A stretch of DNA of 64,000 nucleotides from an uncultured Alistipes sp. (GCA_944321945.1 CALUNE010000006.1:1-64000), one strand, 5' to 3'. Shown: positions 8,067-17,472, numbered from the stretch's first letter. Made by a program: numbers and translations. The notes: a model not told the origin generated them from the sequence alone.

Positions 8067-9299
8067 TTATCGGCCCAGGTGTTGCTCCAGATACTTTCGG
8101 ATTGACGCGACGTCGGCCACCCGCTCCACGATCCGTCCCTTGAGGTCGATCAGGAAGATTCCCCCGCCGGCCGACGAGAGCCCGTAGAGTTTCCAGATGC
8201 CCTCGGCCCCGTCGAGGTCGTAGAGCTGCACCCACGGATAGTTGTCCCTCTTCACGGCGAGCCGCATGTCGTCGAGGCTGCCGTATTCGCGGGCCACTCC
8301 CACGACCGTAAAGCCGCGGTCGCGGTATTGTTCATAGATCGGAATCAGTTCGATGGAGTGTTTCCGGCACGGCCCGCACCACGATGCCCAGCAGTCCAGC
8401 ACGGCAATCCTCCCCTCGATCAGCTCTCCGAACCTCCGGCGTGTGCCGTCGTCGAGTGCCGGGGCCGTGAAGTCGGGAAACGGGGCGCCCGGAGCCAGCC
8501 GTTCGATCGTGGCGAGCCGCTCGTCGGTGCGCTGCACCAGCCGGTTGCCGGGATAGAGACTGCGGTAGTCGCGGTAGAGATTGAGCCACATCGTGTCGAT
8601 CGTGTGGCCGGCGTCGCGTTCGACCTTCCGCAACTCGGAATCCAACGCTTGAGTGACCTTCAGCAGCCCGGCAAGCGTTTTATGGTGGCGGATCCGCGCT
8701 TCCAGCCATCTTTCGTAGCCCGAAGCCTCGATGATGCTCTTCTGCCGATCGGAAATCTCCTCATACCTTGCACGCAGGCGCTCGGCCTCCGCAGAGCCCG
8801 TTTCCGGGTATCCGTTCGGGCCGAAATTCGAGATCCGCCACTGGTCGAGTTCGTAGAGCATGCTGTCGGTCGGCTCGCAGAGGGTTGTCCACCGATTTCG
8901 GTAGAGGAAGAGTTCTTCGTTGTCGGAGCTTCCGCTAACCTCGGCGCGGGTGGTCCCGAACTTGCGGCGGAAGGCAAAGCGCAGGGGTTTGTCGTCGGAG
9001 AAGAAGCCAAAGGTTTGAAACGAGCCCTTGTGCAGCTCCTCCTCGACGACCAGTTCGTAGAGGCAGGTCGTCGAATCCCGGAATGAGAGCTCAAAAGCCC
9101 CGTCGGCAAGCAGGGCGCTCGCCACGGGTGGATCGAACCGGAAGTCGGCTCCGTACGGGAAAACAACCATCCGCGTACTGTCGGGATAGAAATCCAGTCC
9201 GTGTCCCGAAACTTCGACGGTGTGCAGTTCGGATTGGCTGCAGCCGAGCAATGACCCCGTAACAAGAAGGGCGGCAAACGATTGCAAAGGAGGGTTCAT
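8067..9299 (-). CDS. TlpA-like thioredoxin-fold lipoprotein
   Basis: 410 aa. A lipoprotein signal (LLVTGSLLGC, Cys20) anchors it in the envelope. The C-terminal ~140 residues are a TlpA/AhpC-type redoxin with the redox motif WCGPC in ASWCGPCRKHSIE. The N-terminal ~250 residues are a poorly conserved domain of the kind that precedes many Bacteroidetes redoxins. It probably reduces or oxidises envelope protein thiols; partner unknown. The start at 9299 gives the signal peptide directly; an upstream in-frame start at 9374 would bury it. It stands alone, with no clear promoter. Confidence 0.85.
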   Translation of the reverse strand: MNPPLQSFAALLVTGSLLGCSQSELHTVEVSGHGLDFYPDSTRMVVFPYGADFRFDPPVASALLADGAFELSFRDSTTCLYELVVEEELHKGSFQTFGFFSDDKPLRFAFRRKFGTTRAEVSGSSDNEELFLYRNRWTTLCEPTDSMLYELDQWRISNFGPNGYPETGSAEAERLRARYEEISDRQKSIIEASGYERWLEARIRHHKTLAGLLKVTQALDSELRKVERDAGHTIDTMWLNLYRDYRSLYPGNRLVQRTDERLATIERLAPGAPFPDFTAPALDDGTRRRFGELIEGRIAVLDCWASWCGPCRKHSIELIPIYEQYRDRGFTVVGVAREYGSLDDMRLAVKRDNYPWVQLYDLDGAEGIWKLYGLSSAGGGIFLIDLKGRIVERVADVASIRKYLEQHLGR

Positions 9300-9480
9300 G
9301 GGAGGGAATTCATTTCGTGCCGAAAGATCCCGGGCCAAGCGTGTCGAAGGCTTACGGACCGGGATCTCGGACAATCGGCCGGGCTCTCTTCTGCTTCAAA
9401 TCCAGTGGGGCACACCCGCAATGCCTTCAGAGGCGTTGGATCGTACCGCGAAGTGCGGATCGCGTGTTGCATCCGCACCG

Positions 9481-9528
9481 GGCGTACCGGAATGGACCCG
9501 GCGTACCGGAATGGACCCGGCGTGCCGG
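9481..9528. repeat. 19-bp direct tandem repeat, 2.5 copies
   Basis: Two identical copies of GGCGTACCGGAATGGACCC (9481-9499, 9500-9518) and a partial third (9519-9528, one change) lie in the spacer between the TlpA-like gene and the small membrane proteins. Confidence 0.85.
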
Positions 9529-9534
9529 AAAGTA

Positions 9535-9786
9535 TCAGGCGCGTTTTTTGCGTTGGCTGCGTTTTTTCAAGCGTTTCTCGGCTCGTTCCCGTTCGCGCTC
9601 CTCAACGGCCTGACGCCGCTGTGTGAGGCGGAACGTGTAGAGCAGCCCCACGAATCCGATGCCCAGCAGTGCAATCCAGAACCAGACGGCGATACCGCGC
9701 TCCATGAATTCCAGCGCGTAGATGATGCCGGCGATGGCCACAACCATTCCGACCAGACGAATCACCTGCATGAAATTGATCTTCAT
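9535..9786 (-). CDS. Small two-helix membrane protein, function unknown
   Basis: 83 aa. Two hydrophobic segments (about residues 8-25 and 33-51) are followed by an extremely basic/acidic tail rich in Arg, Glu and Lys. I do not recognise a family. It is last of three small membrane-protein genes separated by 3-4 nt, which suggests one transcript and perhaps one complex. Confidence 0.65.
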   Translation of the reverse strand: MKINFMQVIRLVGMVVAIAGIIYALEFMERGIAVWFWIALLGIGFVGLLYTFRLTQRRQAVEERERERAEKRLKKRSQRKKRA

Positions 9787-9790
9787 ACTG

Positions 9791-9991
9791 TTACTCCTTT
9801 TTAGCGGTTTTGCGTCGCCGATGCTGCAGGGCTCCGAAGGTCATGGCGGCCGATGCCAGGGCCAGCAGCAGGGGCAGATACCACAGATCCTGGCCCCCGT
9901 CCTCGGCCACGGTCACACGCCAGGCCGCTGTCACGGCCGCGAGGAAAAACAGACCGGCCAAAACGGCCATCACCCGGTCGATCGTACGCAT
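9791..9991 (-). CDS. Small two-helix membrane protein, function unknown
   Basis: 66 aa, with two hydrophobic segments (about residues 7-25 and 38-55) and a basic tail HRRRKTAKKE. It sits between two similar small genes with gaps of 4 and 3 nt. The regular hairpin layout and tight spacing argue for a real gene despite its size. No family recognised. Confidence 0.6.
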   Translation of the reverse strand: MRTIDRVMAVLAGLFFLAAVTAAWRVTVAEDGGQDLWYLPLLLALASAAMTFGALQHRRRKTAKKE

Positions 9992-9994
9992 CGA

Positions 9995-10219
9995 CTACGG
10001 AATTTTGTACTTGTCCACCTCGTCGAGGTGCTTGCGTTTTTTCTTGTGGAATTCGTTGTAGACCATTCCGGCAGCCGCCGCAACGAACAATACGCCCACA
10101 ATGAAGTCGAACGCATTCACACAATTGGAATGGGTCACTCTCCAATAGATATTGGTTCCGAGCCACACCAATGTCAACAACAGAAAAACAACTGCAAGGG
10201 TAAAGGTCTTTTTGTTCAT
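9995..10219 (-). CDS. Small two-helix membrane protein, function unknown
   Basis: 74 aa, with hydrophobic segments near residues 5-25 and 37-54 and a charged tail (HKKKRKHLDEVDKYK). It is first of the three-gene set and lies 65 bp downstream of recQ on the same strand. The spacer shows no TAnnTTTG box, so read-through from recQ is possible. No family recognised. Confidence 0.6.
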   Translation of the reverse strand: MNKKTFTLAVVFLLLTLVWLGTNIYWRVTHSNCVNAFDFIVGVLFVAAAAGMVYNEFHKKKRKHLDEVDKYKIP

Positions 10220-10284
10220 AGGCGTAGTCTTTAGGTTGTATCACGTTCGGGGCCGGAGCGCCGGGTTGGGGTGCCGGCCCGAGG

Positions 10285-12495
10285 TCAGTTGCCCTGTTCG
10301 CACATGAACTGGATGCGGACCAGCCGAATTTCCTCCTCGGTATAGTCGGATCCCAGCTCCTCGATGGCCGCATCGAGCGAATCGCTCTCGGCATCCTCCT
10401 TGAAGTAGAGGTAGATGTCCTGGATTTTGTCTTCGTCCATGAACTCCTTCAGGTAGTAGGAGATGTCGAGTTTGGTGCCGGCGTTGACGATGGCTTCGAT
10501 TTCGGTGAGCAGTTCGTCGAAATCGAGGTCCTTGGCGCGGGCGATGTCCTCGAAATCCATCTTGCGGTCGATCGACTGGATGATGAAGATCTTGTTTCCG
10601 GACTTGCTGGCCACCCCCTTGACGACCATGTCCTGCGGGCGGATGATCTCCTTCTCCTCGACGTAGGCCTTGATGAGTTTGATGAACTCCTCGCCGAATT
10701 TGCGGGCCTTGCCCACGCCGACGCCCGTGATGTTCTGCATCTCCTCGAGTGTGATGGGGTACTGCATGGCCATGTCTTCGAGCGAGGGGTCCTGGAAGAT
10801 GACGAACGGCGGCAGTCCGTGTTGTTTGGCCACCTTCTTGCGCAGATCCTTCAGCATGGCGAAGAGCTCTTCGTCGGCGGCGCCGCCCTTGCCCATCGGA
10901 GCGACAGCTTCGGCCTCCTTCTCCTCCTCGTCGTAGTCGTGGTCGAGGGTGATGGTCACGGGATAGGGCATGGCGATGTAGGTTTCGCCCTTTTTGTTGA
11001 TCGAGATCAGACCGTAGTTTTCGATGTTCTTGTCGATCAGTCCGAGGATCAGCCCCTGGCGCAGCACGGCGCCCCAGAAGCGGGCATCGTGGTCGGCGCC
11101 GGCACCGAACCATTTCGAGTTGTTGTGGCCGTAGCTCTTGATCAGCGCCGTATTCTTGCCCATCAGGACGTTGATCAGATAGTCGGACTTGAACTTGTCG
11201 CCGATGTCGCGCAGCGCCTCGAGGGCCATCTTCAGGGCGGCGCGGGCGTCGACCTTGGGTTTGGGGTTGCGGCAGTTGTCGCAGTTTCCGCAGTTGTCCT
11301 CGGTGTACTCTTCGCCGAAGTAGTGGAGCAGCGTCTTGCGGCGGCACATCGAACTTTCGGCATAGGAGACCGTCTCCTGCAGGAGCAGTTTGCCGATCTC
11401 CTGTTCGGCGACGGGCTTGCCCTGCATGAACTTTTCGAGTTTCTGAATGTCCTTGTAGCTGTAGAAGGCCAGACAGTAGCCCTCGCCGCCGTCGCGGCCG
11501 GCGCGGCCGGTCTCCTGGTAGTATCCTTCGAGCGACTTGGGAATGTCGTAGTGGATCACATAGCGCACGTCGGGCTTGTCGATGCCCATTCCGAAGGCGA
11601 TCGTGGCGACGATGACCTCGACGCGTTCCATGAGGAAGTCGTCCTGATTGGCCGCACGCGTGGCGGCATCCATGCCGGCGTGGTAGGCGCGGGCGCGGAT
11701 TCCGTTGGCGATGAGCAGTTCGGTGAGCTCCTCGACCTTCTTGCGGCTCAGGCAGTAGATGATGCCGCTTTTGCCTTCGTTCTGCTTGATGAAGCGGATG
11801 ATGTCGTGATCGACGTTGTGTTTGGGCCGGATTTCGTAGTAGAGATTCGGACGGTTGAACGACGATTTGAAGACCGCGGCATCGGACATGCCGAGGTTCT
11901 TCTGAATATCCATCTGCACCTTGGGAGTGGCCGTTGCGGTGAGGGCGATCAGCGGGGCCTGGCCGATTTCGTTGATGATCGGGCGGATGCGGCGATACTC
12001 GGGCCGGAAGTCGTGGCCCCATTCGGAGATGCAGTGGGCCTCGTCGATGGCGTAGAACGACACCTTTATTTTACGCAGGAAGGCGACGTTGTCCTCCTTG
12101 GTGAGCGATTCGGGTGCGAAATAGAGCAGTTTGGTCTTGCCGTCGAGTACATCCTGGCGGACCTGCGCCACGGCGGTCTTGTTGAGCGACGAATTGAGGA
12201 AGTGGGCGATACCCGATTCGGCGGAGAAGGTCCGCATGGCATCGACCTGGTTCTTCATCAGGGCGATCAGCGGCGAGATGATGATCGCCACGCCGTCCAT
12301 CAGAAGAGCGGGCAACTGGTAGCACAGTGATTTGCCTCCGCCCGTAGGCATCAGCACGAACGTATCCTTGCCCTCCAGTACATTGCGGATGACCGCCTCC
12401 TGATTCCCTTTGAATGACGAGAAGCCGAAATACTCCTTCAACTTGTCATGCAGCAGGGATGAATCGAACTGTTTCATTTCGCCGTTTGTATGCAT
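10285..12495 (-). CDS. recQ: ATP-dependent DNA helicase RecQ
   Basis: 736 aa, longer than E. coli RecQ but usual for Bacteroidetes. It unwinds DNA 3'-5' in recombinational repair and fork rescue. In order: Walker [13 protein letters not shown] box [15 protein letters not shown], helicase C domain ending in [10 protein letters not shown], an RQC zinc site (Cys-x17-Cys-x2-Cys-x2-Cys around CGNCDNC), winged helix, and an HRDC-like domain near [14 protein letters not shown], followed by a ~100-residue acidic C-terminal extension. The ATG at 12495 follows an A/T-rich leader; an in-frame ATG at 12477 (MKQFDSS) is an equally possible start. Divergent from lptB. Confidence 0.95.
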   Translation of the reverse strand: MHTNGEMKQFDSSLLHDKLKEYFGFSSFKGNQEAVIRNVLEGKDTFVLMPTGGGKSLCYQLPALLMDGVAIIISPLIALMKNQVDAMRTFSAESGIAHFLNSSLNKTAVAQVRQDVLDGKTKLLYFAPESLTKEDNVAFLRKIKVSFYAIDEAHCISEWGHDFRPEYRRIRPIINEIGQAPLIALTATATPKVQMDIQKNLGMSDAAVFKSSFNRPNLYYEIRPKHNVDHDIIRFIKQNEGKSGIIYCLSRKKVEELTELLIANGIRARAYHAGMDAATRAANQDDFLMERVEVIVATIAFGMGIDKPDVRYVIHYDIPKSLEGYYQETGRAGRDGGEGYCLAFYSYKDIQKLEKFMQGKPVAEQEIGKLLLQETVSYAESSMCRRKTLLHYFGEEYTEDNCGNCDNCRNPKPKVDARAALKMALEALRDIGDKFKSDYLINVLMGKNTALIKSYGHNNSKWFGAGADHDARFWGAVLRQGLILGLIDKNIENYGLISINKKGETYIAMPYPVTITLDHDYDEEEKEAEAVAPMGKGGAADEELFAMLKDLRKKVAKQHGLPPFVIFQDPSLEDMAMQYPITLEEMQNITGVGVGKARKFGEEFIKLIKAYVEEKEIIRPQDMVVKGVASKSGNKIFIIQSIDRKMDFEDIARAKDLDFDELLTEIEAIVNAGTKLDISYYLKEFMDEDKIQDIYLYFKEDAESDSLDAAIEELGSDYTEEEIRLVRIQFMCEQGN

Positions 12496-12512
12496 TAAAA
12501 GAAAATTCAACG

Positions 12513-12520
12513 TAAAGATA
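12513..12520 (-). promoter_or_regulatory. Probable -7 box of recQ
   Basis: Minus-strand TATCTTTA differs from TAnnTTTG at the last base only. It lies 17 bp upstream of the ATG at 12495, in a 76-bp spacer shared with the divergent lptB promoter. Confidence 0.45.
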
Positions 12521-12542
12521 AAAAACTTTTCGGAAAAAAGCA

Positions 12543-12550
12543 TAACTTTG
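12543..12550 (+). promoter_or_regulatory. -7 box of lptB
   Basis: TAACTTTG is an exact TAnnTTTG box 21 nt upstream of the lptB ATG, in an AT-rich tract. The -33 element is weak. Confidence 0.65.
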
Positions 12551-12571
12551 TCAAAAATTATATCATACGCC

Positions 12572-13525
12572 ATGCGTCTTTACACCAGCGAACTGGTCAA
12601 GAAATACAAGTCCCGGACGGTGGTCGACCACGTGTCGATCGATGTGAAACAGGGCGAGATCGTGGGTCTGCTCGGCCCCAACGGTGCGGGCAAGACCACG
12701 ACGTTCTACATGATCGTGGGACTGATCAAACCCAACGAAGGACGGATCTTTCTGGAGAACGACGAGGGGCAGGTGAACGAACTGACGTCGCTGCCGGTCT
12801 ATCGCCGGGCACAGCTCGGTGTGGGCTATCTGGCTCAGGAGGCGTCGGTGTTCCGGCGGCTGTCGGTCGAGGAGAACATCCGCGCCGTGCTGGAGATGAC
12901 CGACTACTCGAAGGAGTACCAGAACGAACGCGTCGAGGCGCTGATCGAGGAGTTCCGCCTGCAGAAGGTCCGCAAGAGCCTCGGCATCCAGCTTTCGGGC
13001 GGCGAGCGCCGACGGACGGAGATCGCCCGCGCGGTGGCCATCAATCCGGCGTTCATCCTGCTTGACGAGCCCTTCGCCGGTGTGGACCCCATCGCCGTGG
13101 AGGATATCCAGTCGATCGTGGCGACGCTCAAACACAAGAACATCGGCGTGATCATCACCGACCACAACGTCGACGAGACGCTGGCCATCACCGACCGTAC
13201 CTACCTGCTTTACGAGGGCAAGATCCTCAAGACGGGTACGGCCGAGGAGCTGGCTGCCGATCCGATGGTGCGCAAGGTCTACCTCGGACAGCACTTCGAG
13301 CTCAAGAAGAGCCATCAACTGACCCAGGAGATGAAGAATCGAAAGGGGGAGGAGTTGCGTCAGACGGCTTCGGCGGAGGTGCTTAAGGCGGTTGGCGAGG
13401 CTCGCAAGGCGGTCGACGAGGCACAGAAAGCCGTTGACGAGGCGGACAAGGCCGATGCCGAAGCCCGGAAGGCGGTTGAAGAGGCGCAGAAAGCCGTTGG
13501 TGCTGCCCGCGAAGACAAGCGCTGA
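12572..13525 (+). CDS. lptB: LPS export ABC transporter ATPase LptB, with C-terminal heptad-repeat extension
   Basis: 317 aa; typical LptB is about 240. Residues 1-~245 are a canonical ABC ATPase: Walker [10 protein letters not shown], signature [14 protein letters not shown], Walker [13 protein letters not shown] and an H-loop ITDHN. It drives LptFG in moving LPS from the inner membrane to the outer leaflet. The last ~70 residues are extra: six consecutive seven-residue units of the form KAVxEAx, then EDKR, predicted to form a charged helix or coiled coil. The ATG at 12572 matches the conserved N-terminus MRLYTSEL and lies just after the promoter. Confidence 0.93.
   Translation: MRLYTSELVKKYKSRTVVDHVSIDVKQGEIVGLLGPNGAGKTTTFYMIVGLIKPNEGRIFLENDEGQVNELTSLPVYRRAQLGVGYLAQEASVFRRLSVEENIRAVLEMTDYSKEYQNERVEALIEEFRLQKVRKSLGIQLSGGERRRTEIARAVAINPAFILLDEPFAGVDPIAVEDIQSIVATLKHKNIGVIITDHNVDETLAITDRTYLLYEGKILKTGTAEELAADPMVRKVYLGQHFELKKSHQLTQEMKNRKGEELRQTASAEVLKAVGEARKAVDEAQKAVDEADKADAEARKAVEEAQKAVGAAREDKR
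13385..13510 (+). repeat. 21-bp in-frame tandem repeat (six heptads) in lptB
   Basis: Six consecutive 21-bp units, each starting AAG/AAA-GCN-G and encoding [35 protein letters not shown] and KAVGAAR. The units have diverged at synonymous and some other sites, so this is not a very recent expansion. Confidence 0.9.
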
Positions 13526-13597
13526 GTGCTTCGTATGAGCGAGCGGCCATTCGGACTTCGGATGTGAACCCGGGGCCGGAGGTCAGGGATGATCTCG

Positions 13598-13827
13598 GGA
13601 CCGAATGAAGGCCGGGGTCAGCAGAAGCATGTGGAGAGGCTTCGGACCGAATGAAGGCCGGAGGCAGCAGAAACATGTGGAGAGGTTTCGGACCGAATGA
13701 CGACCGGGGACAGCAGAAACATGTGGAGAGGCTCGGGACCGAATGAAGGCCGGTGGCAGCGGGAGCATGTGGAGAGGCTTCGGGACCGAATGAAGGCCGG
13801 GGGCGCAGGAGCATGTGGAGAGGCTTC
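13598..13827. repeat. 46-bp tandem repeat (minisatellite), five copies
   Basis: Five head-to-tail units start at 13598, 13644, 13690, 13736 and 13783, each 45-47 bp, beginning GGACCGAATG and ending GTGGAGAGGCTTC. They fill most of the 369-bp lptB-aroA spacer (13526-13894), which holds no other feature I can support. Unit length is not a multiple of 3, so the array does not encode a periodic protein. There are no unique spacers, so it is not a CRISPR. Confidence 0.92.
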
Positions 13828-13894
13828 GGAACCGGACGATTGCCGGATTACTCCGGGGCGGTGATACCCGAAAAGAGGTTAGGTTAACGAATAT

Positions 13895-15139
13895 ATGGAC
13901 AAAACGGTTCCGCCAGGCCGCGTCAGAGGCACGCTGACGCCGCCCTGCTCGAAAAGTTATGCACAGCGTGCCCTGGCGGCAGCCCTGCTCTCGGAAGAGG
14001 CCACGGTGCTGCGCAATCTGGAATTCTGCGACGATACGCGTTCGGCCCTGCACTGCATTGAGACGCTCGGGGCCCGGGTCGAACAGGTCGATCCCACGTC
14101 GCTCTCGATCAAGGGGGGGCTCCACCCCCGGGGCCGAAGCCTCGAGGTGGGCGAGTCGGGCCTTGCCACGCGTCTCTTCACCCCGATCGCTTCATTGTGT
14201 CAGACGCCGATCCGCATCGTCGGACGCGGCACGCTGCTTTCACGTCCGATGACGATGATGCTGGATCCGCTCCGGCAGTTGGGCGTCACGGTGCACGACA
14301 ACGGCGGATTCCTGCCGTTGGAGGTTTGCGGACCGATCCGCGGCGGGGAGGTCGAGGTCGACGGTTCGGTCTCTTCGCAGTTCATCACGGGACTGCTGCT
14401 GGCGCTGCCGCGTGCCGGGCGCGACACGACGCTCCATGTGCGGAATGCCGTTTCGACCCCCTATCTGGACATGACGCTCGATACGGCGCAGCGTTTTGGC
14501 GTGGAGATCAGCCAGCGCGACTATGAGGAGTTCTATATCCCGGGCAACCAGCGCTTTGCCGCCACCTATTTCAGCATCGAGGGTGACTGGAGTGCGGCGG
14601 CCATGCTGCTCGTGGCCGGTGCCACGGCCGGCGAGATCACCGTGCGCAACGTCTCGATGCTCTCCAAACAGGCCGACACGGCCATCTGCACGGCGTTGGT
14701 GCGGGCCGGAGCGGCCGTCATCAACGATGCGGAGTCGGTAACGGTGGCCCATCGCCCGCTGCACGGCTTCGAATTCGATGCCACGAACTGTCCGGACCTC
14801 TTCCCGGCCCTGGCAGCACTGGCTGCGGCGGCCGAGGGCGAGAGCGTGATCCGCGGCACGTCGCGCCTGGAGTACAAGGAGTGCAACCGGGCCGAGGCCA
14901 TCTGCGAGGAGTATGCCCGGCTGGGCATCGCGGTTGACATTTCGGAGGAGGATGTGATGCGGATCCGCGGCGGGGCGATCCATGCCGCGCGGACGCGGAG
15001 CCACGGCGACCACCGCATGGCCATGTCGCTGGCCGTGGCGGCGCTGCGTGCCGACGGCGAGGTGACGATCGAAGGGGCCGAGAGCGTGGCCAAGAGTTAC
15101 CCGACCTTCTTCGAGGATCTCCGCATGGTCCGCGAATAA
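13895..15139 (+). CDS. aroA: 3-phosphoshikimate 1-carboxyvinyltransferase (EPSP synthase)
   Basis: 414 aa, slightly short for the family (~430). It transfers the enolpyruvyl group of PEP to shikimate-3-phosphate, step six of the shikimate pathway. Visible are the N-terminal CSKSYAQRALAAALL, ESGLATR at the usual SGT-R position, the SRPM phosphate-binding segment, and the C-terminal GDHRMAMSLAVAAL with AKSYPTFFEDL. First of a five-gene cluster; aroC follows 13 nt later and performs the next step. No TAnnTTTG box is seen in the short stretch between the minisatellite and the ATG. Confidence 0.95.
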   Translation: MDKTVPPGRVRGTLTPPCSKSYAQRALAAALLSEEATVLRNLEFCDDTRSALHCIETLGARVEQVDPTSLSIKGGLHPRGRSLEVGESGLATRLFTPIASLCQTPIRIVGRGTLLSRPMTMMLDPLRQLGVTVHDNGGFLPLEVCGPIRGGEVEVDGSVSSQFITGLLLALPRAGRDTTLHVRNAVSTPYLDMTLDTAQRFGVEISQRDYEEFYIPGNQRFAATYFSIEGDWSAAAMLLVAGATAGEITVRNVSMLSKQADTAICTALVRAGAAVINDAESVTVAHRPLHGFEFDATNCPDLFPALAALAAAAEGESVIRGTSRLEYKECNRAEAICEEYARLGIAVDISEEDVMRIRGGAIHAARTRSHGDHRMAMSLAVAALRADGEVTIEGAESVAKSYPTFFEDLRMVRE

Positions 15140-15152
15140 ACACGTTGGAACG

Positions 15153-16130
15153 ATGAATCAATACGGACATAACTTCCGGCTGGCCATCTGGGGCGAATCG
15201 CACGGTCCCGAGGTCGGCATCACGATGGATGGCGTGCCGGCCGGCATTCCGCTTGCAGAGGAGGATTTCGAGGCCGACCTTTCGCGCCGCCGCAGCGGTG
15301 CCCGCGGAACCACGCCGCGCCGCGAACCCGATCGTCCGACGATTGTCTCGGGGCTCTACAACGGTCATACGACCGGGGCGCCGCTGACCGTCGTCTTTGC
15401 CAATACGAACACGCGCTCGGCCGACTATGCCAATGTCGAGCGCCATTTCCGCCCGTCGCATGCCGACTGGGTGGCTTTCCGCAAGTTCGACGGATACAAC
15501 GATCCGCGCGGCGGCGGACACTTCTCGGCACGTCTGACCGTGGCGCTGGTGGCTGCGGGGGTCGTTGCGAAGAAGATCCTGCCCGCGGGGGTCGTCTTCT
15601 CGACCCGGCTGACGGAGATCGACGGATGCAGCGATGCGGCGCGTTTCGACGAACTGCTGCGAGAGGCGGCCGCCGCGGGCGATTCGCTGGGCGGGGTGGT
15701 CGAATGTCGCGTCGGGGGACTCCCCGTCGGAATCGGTGAACCCTTTTTCGATTCGGTCGAGAGCCGCATTGCCCACCTGCTCTTTTCGGTGCCGGCGGTC
15801 AAGGGGGTTGAATTCGGCAGCGGATTTGCCGGAAGCCGCCTCCGCGGATCGCAGAACAACGACCCGATTGTGGACCGTGACGGGCATACGGCGACGAATC
15901 ATGCCGGCGGCATCAACGGCGGCATCACGAACGGCAACGAGGTGGTGGTGCGTGCGGCGCTGAAGCCCACGCCGAGCATCTCGCGCGTACAGAATACCTA
16001 CAACTGGACGACCGACCGGGTCGAGGCGCTCGAGATCCGCGGTCGTCACGACGTCTGCGTGGCGCTGCGCGGGGTGGTGGTGGTCGAGGCCGCCGTGGCC
16101 ATTGCGCTGGCCGATCTCTGGAGAAGATGA
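15153..16130 (+). CDS. aroC: Chorismate synthase
   Basis: 325 aa, shorter than the usual 350-390 because loops and the C-terminus are trimmed. It converts EPSP to chorismate with reduced FMN. Motifs: WGESHGPEVG near the N-terminus, RKFDGYNDPRGGGHFSARL in the middle, and RHDVCVALRGVVVVEA near the end. The stop overlaps prmC by 4 nt (ATGA), so the two are translationally coupled. Confidence 0.95.
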   Translation: MNQYGHNFRLAIWGESHGPEVGITMDGVPAGIPLAEEDFEADLSRRRSGARGTTPRREPDRPTIVSGLYNGHTTGAPLTVVFANTNTRSADYANVERHFRPSHADWVAFRKFDGYNDPRGGGHFSARLTVALVAAGVVAKKILPAGVVFSTRLTEIDGCSDAARFDELLREAAAAGDSLGGVVECRVGGLPVGIGEPFFDSVESRIAHLLFSVPAVKGVEFGSGFAGSRLRGSQNNDPIVDRDGHTATNHAGGINGGITNGNEVVVRAALKPTPSISRVQNTYNWTTDRVEALEIRGRHDVCVALRGVVVVEAAVAIALADLWRR

Positions 16131-16969
16131 CACGCCGCGAAGCCATTGATCGGACGACGGCCCGCCTTGCGGGGCTCTACGAGGCGCGCGAGGCCCGCAA
16201 CCTGGCCCGCATGCTCGTCTGCGCGCGGGAGGGCATCACGCTCTCGGCGCTGCTGACCGATCCCGGGGCGGAGCTCGGGGTGGAAGGGCTCGATGCGGAT
16301 GTCGAACGTCTGGCGGCGGGCGAACCGCTGCAATACCTGCTTGGCGAGAGTGAATTCTACGGACGCCGCTTCACGGTGCGGGAGGGGGTGCTGATTCCGC
16401 GTCCCGAGACCGAGGAGCTGGTCGACCGCATCGTGCGCACGGAGCGCAACCGGCCGTGCCGGATCCTCGACGTGGGAACCGGCAGCGGCTGCATTGCCGC
16501 CTCGCTGGCGATAGAACTGCCCGCGGCGGAGCTCTATGCGGCCGATATCTCGGAGACGGCGCTGGAGGTGGCTGCGGAGAACTTCCGGCAGCTGGGAGCG
16601 CGGGTGACGCTGCGGCGGGCCGATGCGCTGAGCGATCTGGCGGAGCGTTTCCCGGAGAGGTTCGACGTGATCGTCTCCAATCCGCCGTATGTCCCCGCGA
16701 GCGACCGTCAGGCGATGCACCCCAACGTGCGCGACCACGAACCGGCACTGGCGTTGTTCGTCCCGGACGACGATCCGCTGCGCTTCTATCGGGCCATAGC
16801 CCGTGCCGGACGGCGAATGCTGACGCCGGGCGGGCGTCTGTGGTTCGAGATCTACGAGCGCGCCGCCGAGGCTCTTGTGGCGATGCTTGCCGCGGAAGGG
16901 TATGCGGCGACCGAAGTCTATCGCGACCTGTTTGATAAAGACCGGATGATATGCAGTCGGCTGAGTTGA
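16127..16969 (+). CDS. prmC: Peptide chain release factor N5-glutamine methyltransferase
   Basis: 280 aa, usual for PrmC/HemK. It methylates the Gln of the GGQ motif in release factors RF1 and RF2. It has an N-terminal helical domain, SAM motif I ILDVGTGSGCIAASLA, and the catalytic NPPY in FDVIVSNPPYVPAS. The start lies inside aroC (4-nt overlap) and the end overlaps recX by 19 nt. Confidence 0.95.
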   Translation: MTRREAIDRTTARLAGLYEAREARNLARMLVCAREGITLSALLTDPGAELGVEGLDADVERLAAGEPLQYLLGESEFYGRRFTVREGVLIPRPETEELVDRIVRTERNRPCRILDVGTGSGCIAASLAIELPAAELYAADISETALEVAAENFRQLGARVTLRRADALSDLAERFPERFDVIVSNPPYVPASDRQAMHPNVRDHEPALALFVPDDDPLRFYRAIARAGRRMLTPGGRLWFEIYERAAEALVAMLAAEGYAATEVYRDLFDKDRMICSRLS

Positions 16970-17472
16970 AAAAAACGCGCGAAAAGCGGACGAAGAGCCC
17001 CGAACAGGCCCTCGCGGCGCTGATGCGGCTCTGTGCGCGGGCCGAGAAGTCGGAGGGCGATGCCCGACGGCTGATGCGGAGCTGGGGGCTCGACGGACAG
17101 CAGGCCGAGGCGGTTCTTGCGCGGCTGGTGCGCGAACGCTTCATCGATGACAGCCGCTATGCCGAGGCCTTCGTGCGCGAGAAGCTCCGCCTGAGCGGCT
17201 GGGGCGCGTACAAGATCCGCACGGCACTTCAGCGCAAGGGCATCCGGCGCGAGGTGATCGATGCGGCGCTGCGGCAGATCGACCCCTCGCAGCAGGGCGA
17301 ACGTCTCGTCGAGCAGCTTTCGCGCAAGGCCCGGACGGTGAAATATACGACTTCCTACGAATTGAAAACCAAATTGATACGATACGGGCTTTCGCTCGGT
17401 TACGACTACGAGGCCGTGCTGGATGCGGCCGCGCAGTTGGTCAAAGATACGGATTCATGCGACGATTTCTGA
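16951..17472 (+). CDS. recX: Regulatory protein RecX
   Basis: 173 aa, typical RecX: three tandem three-helix repeats with conserved segments RFIDDSRYAEAFV, GWGAYKIRTALQRKGI and LIRYGLSLGYDYE. RecX binds RecA filaments and limits their growth. recA is not in the window. It overlaps prmC (19 nt) and the M23 gene (16 nt), so its expression is tied to the aro cluster. Confidence 0.92.
   Translation: MQSAELKKTREKRTKSPEQALAALMRLCARAEKSEGDARRLMRSWGLDGQQAEAVLARLVRERFIDDSRYAEAFVREKLRLSGWGAYKIRTALQRKGIRREVIDAALRQIDPSQQGERLVEQLSRKARTVKYTTSYELKTKLIRYGLSLGYDYEAVLDAAAQLVKDTDSCDDF

Noticed and set aside
10245..10275. GC-rich inverted repeat between recQ and the small membrane-protein genes as a terminator
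   Set aside because: Stem is short (GGGCCGG/CCGGCCC) with a long loop and no T run on either strand.
13598..13827. Possible CRISPR array
   Set aside because: The units are contiguous, with no unique spacers and no cas genes.
13583..14125. Minus-strand frame through the 46-bp repeats into aroA
   Set aside because: The repeat unit is not a multiple of 3, so the encoded peptide is not periodic, and it overlaps the aroA start antisense. Treated as a non-coding minisatellite.
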